Of a stretch of 32,702 bases of DNA, positions 16,954 through 23,809 are shown piece after piece (the first letter of the stretch is position 1; every line of letters starts with the position of its first letter). The stretch comes from Vulcanimicrobiota bacterium (lineage in GTDB: Bacteria; Vulcanimicrobiota; Vulcanimicrobiia; Eremiobacterales; Eremiobacteraceae), in NCBI GenBank assembly GCA_019237415.1, contig JAFAHD010000083.1:1-32702 (forward strand), in the 5' to 3' direction. The notes below the pieces were generated by a model that ran no database searches, had not been told where the DNA came from, and worked only from the letters and a program-made list of their open reading frames with translations. The translations under genes were made by a program, and so were the position numbers.

Positions 16954-17639
16954 GGCAAGTCGTCTTCTCGCAGCGCGTAACCGACTCCGCGCACGGTGTG
17001 GATCAGGCGGCGCGCCGCGCCGCCGTCGATCTTCGCGCGCAGATACGAGATGTACGTCTCGACGATGCCCACTTCGCCTTCGAAGTCATGGCCCCACACC
17101 TGTTCGAGCAGCTGTTCCTTGGTGAGCACGCGCCGCGGCACTCGGATCAGCGCGACCAACAGATCGAATTCGCGCGGCGTGAGCCCGATCCGCCGACCCG
17201 CCCTCGTCACTTCGTGCGTCTCCACGTTCACGACGAGATCGTCATAGCGCAATTCGGTGCCGGTCACCAGCTTCGGGCGGCGCAACGCGGCGCTCAGGCG
17301 CGCAAGCAGCTCCTCGAAAGCGAACGGTTTGGCGAGGTAGTCGTCCGCGCCGCGGTCGAGCGCCACGACCTTGTCGGGCACGTCGCCTTTGGCGGTGAGC
17401 ATGATGATGGGCGCCTCGGTCTTCTTGCGCAGCATCGGCAACAGCGTGAAGCCGTCGATCTTGGGAAGCATGACATCCAAGATGATGATGTCCGGCTCCC
17501 ATTGACCGACTAAATCGAGCGCCTGCGCACCATCCGAGGCCGAACGCACCGCGTAGCCTTCGCGCGCCAACCCTAGCTCGAGCATCTCCCGGACGTGCCG
17601 CTCGTCGTCGACGACGGCCACTTTTGGCGTGGTTTTCAT
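16950..17639 (-). CDS. OmpR/PhoB-family response regulator
   Basis: A 229-aa two-component regulator. The receiver domain has the acidic pair VDDE near the N-terminus, phosphoacceptor Asp55 (IILDVMLP), the switch Thr in MLTAKGD and Lys in YLAKPF. The C-terminal winged-helix DNA-binding domain shows LTPREFDLLVAL, VETYISYLRAKID and HTVRGVGYALRE. It lies only ten bases downstream of the RES toxin gene, so it may be partly read through from the toxin-antitoxin promoter. Target genes unknown. Confidence 0.95.
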   Translation of the reverse strand: MKTTPKVAVVDDERHVREMLELGLAREGYAVRSASDGAQALDLVGQWEPDIIILDVMLPKIDGFTLLPMLRKKTEAPIIMLTAKGDVPDKVVALDRGADDYLAKPFAFEELLARLSAALRRPKLVTGTELRYDDLVVNVETHEVTRAGRRIGLTPREFDLLVALIRVPRRVLTKEQLLEQVWGHDFEGEVGIVETYISYLRAKIDGGAARRLIHTVRGVGYALREDDLP

Positions 17640-17649
17640 GACCTTTAGA

Positions 17650-18231
17650 CTACCGAGTTTTTCTGGGAATGGTCTGCGATGCCTCGTGCGTCACGGGTAT
17701 GAGGTCGGGATACCAATCGGCGAACGCGCGACGGCGCCCGGCGGCCTTCGGACGCGCCGCCGAATCGAAGACGGCCAATTCTTCCCCGAGCCAACTCGTC
17801 TTCGTGCATTCGGCGGCCGAGCGGCATGCGATGCCGGGCATGCCGACGTCATACACCGCTGCGCCGATCGGCTGGCAGCGCTGCCAACCGACATCATATG
17901 GATAATCGGCCGGAAGGCCAGCCGCCGCGACCCCTTCCGCACTGACGATATCAGCGTACCGCACGAGCGATACGTCAAAACGCTGCAGCTGCGGCCGGCG
18001 TTCGGGCCGCAGCGAGAACAGCCCGATCGCCCTGCCTGTGTGCTGGTTGCGCGCGTTGGCCGCCGCGACTTCTATCGTCGCGCACAGGTACAGCGCGCCG
18101 AACCGGCCGCGCGGATTCCAACGCGCGCCGTTCGCCTTCGCGTAGGCCGTGTCCGAACAGTCATGCCATTCGGGCTTGCAGACGCGATAGTACGCGCCGG
18201 ACCGGCGCGCGCCGATGAATGCGCGCGCCAT
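17650..18231 (-). CDS. RES-domain toxin
   Basis: RES toxins degrade cellular NAD+ (MbcT-type toxins by phosphorolysis) and halt growth when not bound by their Xre-type partner. The 193-aa product has the RES arginine in YYRVCKPEW, a second Arg in RWNPRGRFGALYLC, a Glu in ATIEVAAAN, and a Ser near CRSAAE. The ATG abuts the antitoxin stop codon without a gap (TAG then ATG), consistent with coupled translation. Length is within the usual RES range. Function is inferred from family and neighbour; NAD+ breakdown here is not shown. Confidence 0.88.
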   Translation of the reverse strand: MARAFIGARRSGAYYRVCKPEWHDCSDTAYAKANGARWNPRGRFGALYLCATIEVAAANARNQHTGRAIGLFSLRPERRPQLQRFDVSLVRYADIVSAEGVAAAGLPADYPYDVGWQRCQPIGAAVYDVGMPGIACRSAAECTKTSWLGEELAVFDSAARPKAAGRRRAFADWYPDLIPVTHEASQTIPRKTR

Positions 18232-18582
18232 CTACGATCCGCTGTACGAGAACAGGCGATGCAGATACCCGTAGACCTTCTCGACGCCGCTGCTCTCGAT
18301 GGTCTCCAAAATGTTCTTGTTCCCGAGCCACGCATCGCGCGTGCGCACCACTTCGGGTATGTGCGTCGGGATGAGCTCGCGCTCGAGCGCGCGGGCAAGG
18401 CCGGCGATCTGCTCGAGCGTCGCGCGGCGCGCCACGGGCACGCCGCGCCGGCGCCAATCGTCGATCGATTGGCGGCGAACCGCGAAGAGGTCGCCCAGCT
18501 CTGCTTCGCTCAGGCCGAAGATCCGGCGGATGTCGTCGAGCGCGGGCTCGTGTGCGCGCCGGGACTTGGTCAAGGTGGTCAT
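18232..18582 (-). CDS. Xre/MbcA-type antitoxin
   Basis: A 116-aa antitoxin partner of the RES toxin. The N-terminal half is a helix-turn-helix of Xre type (FGLSEAELGDLFAVRRQSIDDWRRRGVP). The C-terminal half (about 60-116) resembles the antitoxin region that contacts RES toxins, ending TIESSGVEKVYGYLHRLFSYSGS. Antitoxins of this type usually repress their own operon. The start ATG at 18580-18582 gives the standard length; the track ORF from 18900 reads antisense into the tag gene. Two palindromes lie just upstream (see operator entry). Confidence 0.85.
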   Translation of the reverse strand: MTTLTKSRRAHEPALDDIRRIFGLSEAELGDLFAVRRQSIDDWRRRGVPVARRATLEQIAGLARALERELIPTHIPEVVRTRDAWLGNKNILETIESSGVEKVYGYLHRLFSYSGS

Positions 18583-18610
18583 GATCTCTCGGGCGTTCGT
18601 CCTACCGGCC

Positions 18611-18632
18611 GCAGGTACCTGCCAGGCGCCTG
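18611..18632. promoter_or_regulatory. Paired palindromic operator of the RES/Xre module
   Basis: CAGGTACCTG (18612-18621) and CAGGCGCCTG (18623-18632) are two perfect CAGG-N2-CCTG palindromes spaced 11 bp, one helical turn. The first extends to GCAGGTACCTGC (18611-18622). They sit about 30-50 bp upstream of the antitoxin ATG, where an autorepressing Xre dimer would bind. That they are operators is inference. Confidence 0.5.
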
Positions 18633-18683
18633 CATGATCTGCCGGGCGCAGGACCCGCCGCTTGCAACCGAGCAGTGGTTCCC

Positions 18684-19277
18684 ATGCCCGAAAAACGACG
18701 CTGCTCGTGGGCCGAGCACGATCTCCCAGAGCAGCGCTACCACGATCGCGAGTGGGGCGTGCCGTCGCACCGCGACCGGCATCTTTTCGAGCTGCTGATC
18801 CTCGAGGGTGCGCAAGCGGGCCTGAGTTGGTCGACGATCCTGCGCAAGCGCGCGGCATATCGGCGCGCGTTCGACAACTTCGATATTCCCAAAGTAGCAC
18901 GCTTCGATGCCGCGAAGGTCAGACGGCTGTTGGCGGATGCCGGCATCGTGCGAAACCGTCTCAAGATCAAATCTGCGATCGCCAATGCCAAGGCCGCGCT
19001 GGCGATCCAACGCGAGCATGGATCGCTCAGCCGTTATCTCTGGAGCTTCGTGGGCGGAAAGCCGATCGAGCACAGCCGGAAGCGCGGCGTGCCGGCACCG
19101 GATCGGACGGCAGACTCGGATGCGATGAGCAAGGCGCTCAAGGAGGCGGGTTTCACGTTCGTCGGCTCCACGATCTCCTATGCGTTCATGCAGGCGGTGG
19201 GCATGGTCAACGACCACCAAATCGGCTGCTTTCGACGCAAGGAGATCGAAGCGCTCAGCCGAGGTATGCGGAGATGA
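18684..19277 (+). CDS. tag: DNA-3-methyladenine glycosylase I
   Basis: Tag excises 3-methyladenine from alkylated DNA. The 197-aa product has the family start CSWAEHDLPEQRYHDREWG, supplying Cys and His zinc ligands, then LFELLILEGAQAGLSWSTIL, and the C-terminal zinc half MVNDHQIGCFRR with His and Cys. ATG 18684 is used; a GTG three codons earlier at 18675 is possible. It is divergent from the antitoxin and its last 23 bases overlap the end of livF on the opposite strand. Confidence 0.93.
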   Translation: MPEKRRCSWAEHDLPEQRYHDREWGVPSHRDRHLFELLILEGAQAGLSWSTILRKRAAYRRAFDNFDIPKVARFDAAKVRRLLADAGIVRNRLKIKSAIANAKAALAIQREHGSLSRYLWSFVGGKPIEHSRKRGVPAPDRTADSDAMSKALKEAGFTFVGSTISYAFMQAVGMVNDHQIGCFRRKEIEALSRGMRR

Positions 19278-19983
19278 CGGCGGGGTCGCGCGCGACCTCA
19301 CCAGCCGGCCCTTCTCTGACGACGCTGCCGCGCTCCATCACGTACGCGTAGTCGCTGATCGCCAATGCCTGGCGGGCGTTCTGCTCGACCAGCAAGATCG
19401 ACTGGCCTTCTTCGCGCAGCGACTCGATGATGCCGAAGATCTGCGCGACCAGCTTGGGCGCCAGGCCGAGCGACGGTTCGTCCAAGAGCAGCAATTTCGG
19501 CCGCGCCATGAGTCCGCGCGCGATCGCCAGCATCTGTTGTTCGCCGCCTGACAGCGAACCGGCCGCGAGTGCGGCACGTTCGCGCAAGATCGGAAAGCGC
19601 GCGAACATCGCCTCGATGTCGTCGTCGACGGCGGCGCGTCCGTGGCGCGTCCACGCGCCGAGCTCGAGGTTCTCGCGCACGCTCATCTGCGAGAGTATGA
19701 GCCTGCCTTCGGGCACTTGGGTGACGCCGGATGAGACGATGGCGTGCGCAGTCCGGCCGTCGATGCGCGCACCCGAGAACTCGATAGAGCCCGCGCGCAC
19801 CGGCAGCAAGCCCGATATCGCGAGCAACGTGGTCGTCTTGCCGGCGCCGTTGGCGCCGATGATCGACGCGATCCGTCCTTGCTCGATGCGCACGTCGATG
19901 CCGTGCAGCACATCGCTCCGCCCATAGCCGGCATGTAATCCTCGCACGTCAAGCAACGTGACACCGGCGGGGATAGCGTTCAT
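19255..19983 (-). CDS. livF: LIV-type ABC transporter ATP-binding protein LivF
   Basis: One of two ATPases of a branched-chain amino acid-type importer. The 242-aa product has Walker A GANGAGKTT, signature LSGGEQQM, Walker B LLLLDEPSLGLAP and the H-loop region replaced by the LivF-typical VEQNARQAL. The wording TQVPEGRLIFSQM-like (here TQVPEGRLILSQM) identifies LivF rather than LivG. It overlaps livG by four bases and is last in the operon. The 3' end overlaps the convergent tag gene. Confidence 0.93.
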   Translation of the reverse strand: MNAIPAGVTLLDVRGLHAGYGRSDVLHGIDVRIEQGRIASIIGANGAGKTTTLLAISGLLPVRAGSIEFSGARIDGRTAHAIVSSGVTQVPEGRLILSQMSVRENLELGAWTRHGRAAVDDDIEAMFARFPILRERAALAAGSLSGGEQQMLAIARGLMARPKLLLLDEPSLGLAPKLVAQIFGIIESLREEGQSILLVEQNARQALAISDYAYVMERGSVVREGPAGEVARDPAVISAYLG

Positions 19984-20744
19984 GCCACTCCCTCGACGCC
20001 CAAGTAGGCTTCGATCACACGCGGATCCGCGCGCACCTGATCCGGCGTCCCCTCTGCGATCTTCTCGCCGAAGTTGAGCACCGCGATGCGTTCGCAGGCC
20101 GCCATGACGAACGACATGTCGTGTTCGATCAGCAAGACGCTGATGTTGCGCTCGCGCGCCAGTTTGAGGATCTCGGCACGCAAGCGGTCGGTCTCGACCG
20201 GATTGAGGCCCGCGGCCGGTTCGTCCAAGAGCAGTGCGCGCGGCTGCATGGCGATCGCGCGTGCGATCTCAACGCGGCGCTGCTCGCCGGGAGCGAGGTT
20301 GCGCGCTAAGGCATCGGCGCGCTCGGATAGTCCGAGCTCTCCGAGCAGCTCGCGTGCTTGCGTGCGCAACCGCTGGGCCCTTGCCAGCGTCGGCGGCCAC
20401 CCGGTCAGCTGACCGAGCAGCGAATCGTCTGCATGCAGATGCATACCGACGACGACGTTCTCGAGCGCGGACATCTGCGGGAACAGGCGCGACGTCTGAT
20501 ACGTGCGTGCGATGCCGAGCGCGGCGATCGCATGCGGCTTCAGATGATCGATGCGCCGCTCGTCGAGCGCGATCGTACCGGAGGTCGGCGTCGCCAATCC
20601 GGTCATCAGGTTGAGCACCGTCGTTTTGCCAGCGCCATTGGGGCCGATCAGCCCAAGGACCGTCTGATCGGGCAGTTCGAGCGAGAGATCCTTGACCGCG
20701 TGCACGCCGCCGTAGTCTTTCGTCACGCCGGCGAGCGCGATCAT
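19980..20744 (-). CDS. livG: LIV-type ABC transporter ATP-binding protein LivG
   Basis: Second ATPase of the importer, 254 aa. Walker A is GPNGAGKTT, the linker motif is LAPGEQRRVEIARA (LivG proteins vary here from LSGGQ), Walker B is LLLDEPAAGLNP, and the H-loop is LIEHDMSFVM. The start ATG 20742-20744 overlaps the livM stop by four bases. The 747-aa track ORF covering this frame continues antisense-free through livM and livH in the wrong frame and is not a real fusion. Confidence 0.93.
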   Translation of the reverse strand: MIALAGVTKDYGGVHAVKDLSLELPDQTVLGLIGPNGAGKTTVLNLMTGLATPTSGTIALDERRIDHLKPHAIAALGIARTYQTSRLFPQMSALENVVVGMHLHADDSLLGQLTGWPPTLARAQRLRTQARELLGELGLSERADALARNLAPGEQRRVEIARAIAMQPRALLLDEPAAGLNPVETDRLRAEILKLARERNISVLLIEHDMSFVMAACERIAVLNFGEKIAEGTPDQVRADPRVIEAYLGVEGVA

Positions 20745-21580
20745 GACGCGCGTCTCCGGTCGACCAGCGACCACAAGCCCTGCGGCAAGAACACGATCAC
20801 GAACAGCAAGATGAGCCCGTTGATGACGTCGCGATAGTTCTGCAAGAAGCGCAGCGTTTCGGGCAGCAGCGTCAACAGGATCGAACCGAGCACCGGGCCG
20901 CCGACCGAACCGATGCCGCCTACGACAGCCGACGCGAGCATGTCGACGACGCGGCCGAAGCTGTAGTCGGTCGGACTGATGAAGAACGATGAGAACGCGG
21001 ACAGCGCGCCGGCGTAGCCTGCGATGGCCGCACCGATCGCGAAGGCGGCCAGCTTGTACGCCGCGGGATCGATACCGAGTCCCGCCGCGGCGACCTCGTC
21101 CTGCGCGATTGCCGCGAACGCGCGGCCGGCGCGCGAACGGGTCAGCCGCCAAAGCAAGAACACCGCAAGCGCCAGCGAGCTGTAGATGATCGGCGTGCTG
21201 GCGAGTTGAGGGATCCCGGCGATGCCTTCCGCTCCTCCGGTGACAGAGAGATTGACCGCGAAGATGCGCACGATCTCGCCGAATCCGATCGTGGCGATGG
21301 CGAGAAAGACGCCGCGCAACCGCAACACCGGCCAGCCGAGCAGCAGTCCGGCGATCGCGGCGAGGCCTGTACCGGCAAGGACGGCGGGGAAGAACGGCCA
21401 GTGCGCGCGCAGCACGAGCAACACCGACGCGTAGGCGGTGATGGCCATGAATCCCATATTGCCGAGCGAGAGCTGCCCGCACGCGAGCGTCACCCAGATC
21501 GATAGCGCGAGCAGTGCATTGACGCCGATCTGATTGATGAGCGCCGAGTGTGCGCTGTAGAACGCCGTGAGCGCGTGCAT
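20741..21580 (-). CDS. livM: LIV-type ABC transporter permease LivM
   Basis: Membrane subunit, 279 aa, with about eight to nine hydrophobic helices. LivM family traits include GQLSLGNMGFMAITAYAS, LAIATIGFGEIVRIFAVN, LTGG-like VTGGAEGIAGIP, and GSVGGPVLGSILLTLLPE. It forms the channel with LivH. Overlaps livG by four bases and follows livH after six. Confidence 0.92.
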   Translation of the reverse strand: MHALTAFYSAHSALINQIGVNALLALSIWVTLACGQLSLGNMGFMAITAYASVLLVLRAHWPFFPAVLAGTGLAAIAGLLLGWPVLRLRGVFLAIATIGFGEIVRIFAVNLSVTGGAEGIAGIPQLASTPIIYSSLALAVFLLWRLTRSRAGRAFAAIAQDEVAAAGLGIDPAAYKLAAFAIGAAIAGYAGALSAFSSFFISPTDYSFGRVVDMLASAVVGGIGSVGGPVLGSILLTLLPETLRFLQNYRDVINGLILLFVIVFLPQGLWSLVDRRRAS

Positions 21581-21586
21581 CGAGTT

Positions 21587-22465
21587 CTACGCCGTGCGCA
21601 GGCCGCGCTTGCCGAGCAGACCGGTCGGCCGGATGATGAGCATCAAGAACAAGATGGCGAACACGATCGCGTCGCGATAGCCGGAGCTCAGATAGGCGAC
21701 CGACAGATCTTCCGACAAACCGATGAGCAAGCCGCCAAGGAGCGAGCCTGGAATCGAACCCATACCGCCGAGCACGATCACGGCCAAGCCTTTGAGCTCG
21801 ACGGCCGAGCCCATGACCGAGCTGACCGCGTTGAAGGTCAGCGCGAACAGGATACCGGCGACTGCTCCAAGCGCAGACGCGATGAAGAACGTCTGCGCAT
21901 AGACGGACTCGAGGTCGATGCCGACGAGCTGCGCCGCGCGCGGGTTCTCGGCAACCGCCCGAATGGCTGCGCCGAGGCGCGTGCGCCGCAACAGCAGTTG
22001 CAAGCCAGCCATCAGCGCCAAGCTCGCGATGAAGATCGTCAGCTGCGCGAGTGTGAACGTCACGGGTCCGATCGTATACGTCGGCGTTCGTACGACGTCG
22101 AACGGGAAGTGCCGCACGTCGGGCCCGAAGATGCCGTTGGCTGTGCCGACGTAGATCATGCCAACCGCAATGCTCGAGATAAGCGGCGCGAGCGGGCCTG
22201 CTTGGCGGCGGCGCAGCGGCCAAAACGCGACGCGATCGAGCAGGACCCCGAGAAGACCGCCCGCGAGCGCCCCGCCGAGGATCGCGAGCAGCAGCGGCAC
22301 GCCCTTGAGCACGAGCACGAGCGTCGTGAAGGCGCCCAGCATGAAGATCGACGCGTGCGCGAGATTGAGGATGTCGAGCACGCCGAAGATCAGCGTGTAA
22401 CCGAGCGCGAACAGCGCGTACACGCTGCCGATGAACAGCCCGTTGACGAGTTGTTGGGCTAACAC
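21587..22465 (-). CDS. livH: LIV-type ABC transporter permease LivH
   Basis: Membrane subunit, 292 aa, beginning LAQQLVNGLFIGSVYALFALG and carrying the LivH pattern FGVLDILNLAHASIFMLGAF, AVAENPRAAQLVGIDLESVY and VLGGMGSIPGSLLGGLLIG. Start is a GTG at 22463-22465. It is separated from the upstream binding-protein gene by 158 bp that contain a large inverted repeat, so its expression may differ from that of the binding protein. Confidence 0.92.
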   Translation of the reverse strand: MLAQQLVNGLFIGSVYALFALGYTLIFGVLDILNLAHASIFMLGAFTTLVLVLKGVPLLLAILGGALAGGLLGVLLDRVAFWPLRRRQAGPLAPLISSIAVGMIYVGTANGIFGPDVRHFPFDVVRTPTYTIGPVTFTLAQLTIFIASLALMAGLQLLLRRTRLGAAIRAVAENPRAAQLVGIDLESVYAQTFFIASALGAVAGILFALTFNAVSSVMGSAVELKGLAVIVLGGMGSIPGSLLGGLLIGLSEDLSVAYLSSGYRDAIVFAILFLMLIIRPTGLLGKRGLRTA

Positions 22466-22487
22466 GACGACCGGAGCATAGCCTGCC

Positions 22488-22602
22488 GTGAGCAGGTCAT
22501 TTGCGCCTCGGCGCGCTCGCGGATTCGGAAGAGTTGAACCTCCGCGGCTCCTTCGCGCGGTCTCGCGCGCTCAGAGGCCTCGGCTTTCAATGACCTGCTC
22601 AC
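22488..22602. repeat. 115-bp element with 14-bp terminal inverted repeats
   Basis: GTGAGCAGGTCATT (22488-22501) and AATGACCTGCTCAC (22589-22602) are perfect inverted repeats; a further GCCT/AGGC pair follows after a 3-base bulge. Inside, read on the minus strand, GCCTC/GAGGC, GCGCG/CGCGC and GCGGA/TCCGC can pair in nested order, and GGAGG-TTCAACT-CTTCC makes an apical hairpin. No clear target duplication flanks it. It sits between the binding-protein stop and livH, so either an mRNA-stabilising or attenuating structure, or a MITE-like repeat. Confidence 0.6.
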
Positions 22603-22623
22603 AGGCACGCACGCATCTGCGCG

Positions 22624-23739
22624 TCAGAAGCCGATGAATCTGCCGTTCTTGACCACCAACACGACGCCGTCGCCCGATGCGTCTCGATTGGACGTGAACG
22701 AGAACGCGCCGAGCACTGTGTTCACCGGCTTCATCGACTTCATGGAGTCGCACACGTCTTTGGGCGTGAGCGACTTGGCCGCGGTCAACACGTTCTCCAT
22801 GATCTGCGCGGCCGCGAACGCTTGCGCGGCGAACTGGTCGGGATCTTTCAAGAACCGGACGCGGTACTTCTCGACGAAATCGATGTTGCCGGGGTTCTGC
22901 GCGCCGATCGCCCATGCCGCGCCGACGACCACGCCATCTGCCGCGCCACCAGACAGGCTATACACTTGCGGCGAGTTCAGTCCGTTACCGCCGACGACGT
23001 GCGACTTGATCCCGAGCGTGTGGGCATCGGCGACGATGTGCCCGGCCTCGACGGCGAGCGCACCGACGAAGAGCAGGTCGGGGTTGGCCGCCTTGATGCT
23101 GGTCAGCTGTGCCTGAAAGTCGACGTCGCCCTTCGAAAACGTCTGCGTGGACACGATCTTGATGTGGTCCGCGTCGAGCGCCGCTTTTGCGACGTCGTAA
23201 TCGGTCTTGGTGAACGCGTCGTCGTTGCCGTAGATGATGGCGGCGGTGTTGACGTGGTATCGATCGATGACCGCCTTGAGCGCGTGCGGCACGACCGCCG
23301 CTTCGGTCAATGAATTGCGGAAGACGCACGGCCCGAGCGCCGTGACGCCATTGGCCGTGTTCGAGATGCCAAGCACCGGCATGCCCGCGGAAACCGCGAT
23401 CGGATCGGTGGCGAACGCCTCGCTTGACAGCGTCGGGCCGACGATCGCGACGACTTTGCCGCCGGTGGTGAACGTTTGGAACAAGTTGACGGCCTGCGCC
23501 TTCTGCGTCGCCGCGTCTTCGATGTCAAAGCTCAGGTGCACGCGGCCGTTTTTGTTCACGTAGTCTTCGCCAAGCTGAAGTCCGTTTTTCTGGCCGTCGC
23601 CGTACGAACCGGCGGCGCCGCTGATGTCGAAGACGGCGCCAACCGTCGCGTCGCCGCTTGCGGCGATCGCGGGAAGCGAGCCAAACGCGAAGAACGCCGC
23701 CACAAAAAATGCGAAGAGCGCCCGGATGGAGCTACGCAT
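22624..23739 (-). CDS. LIV-type ABC transporter substrate-binding protein
   Basis: Periplasmic-binding-type (Leu/Ile/Val family, type I fold) protein of 371 aa, first gene of the importer operon. A signal peptide (SIRALFAFFVAAFFAFGSLPAIAA) precedes the mature start TVGAVFDISGAAGSYGDGQKNGLQLGEDYVN. Typical features follow: IVGPTLSSEAFATDPIA, NTANGVTALGPCVFRN, AAIIYGNDDAFTKTDYD. No lipobox Cys is seen. ATG 23737-23739 has AAAGGGG nine bases ahead. Divergent from the acyl-CoA ligase gene by 70 bp. The ligand could be a branched-chain amino acid or an aromatic or carboxylic acid. Confidence 0.92.
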   Translation of the reverse strand: MRSSIRALFAFFVAAFFAFGSLPAIAASGDATVGAVFDISGAAGSYGDGQKNGLQLGEDYVNKNGRVHLSFDIEDAATQKAQAVNLFQTFTTGGKVVAIVGPTLSSEAFATDPIAVSAGMPVLGISNTANGVTALGPCVFRNSLTEAAVVPHALKAVIDRYHVNTAAIIYGNDDAFTKTDYDVAKAALDADHIKIVSTQTFSKGDVDFQAQLTSIKAANPDLLFVGALAVEAGHIVADAHTLGIKSHVVGGNGLNSPQVYSLSGGAADGVVVGAAWAIGAQNPGNIDFVEKYRVRFLKDPDQFAAQAFAAAQIMENVLTAAKSLTPKDVCDSMKSMKPVNTVLGAFSFTSNRDASGDGVVLVVKNGRFIGF

Positions 23740-23809
23740 CGTGCTTGCCCCTTTCTTGCGGACCAGGATGAATGGCGGATAGTACGCGCCGACGAAGGTA
23801 CCGACCTCT

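Noticed and set aside
19980-22223. 747-aa ORF looking like a fusion of permease region and LivG
   Set aside because: The first two thirds read livH and livM in a wrong frame; LivG begins at the ATG at 20744 and the permeases have their own intact frames.
22502-22588. T-arm-like GGAGG-TTCAACT-CTTCC as a possible tRNA gene (minus)
   Set aside because: No matching acceptor 5' strand or anticodon arm could be found; treated as part of the inverted-repeat element.
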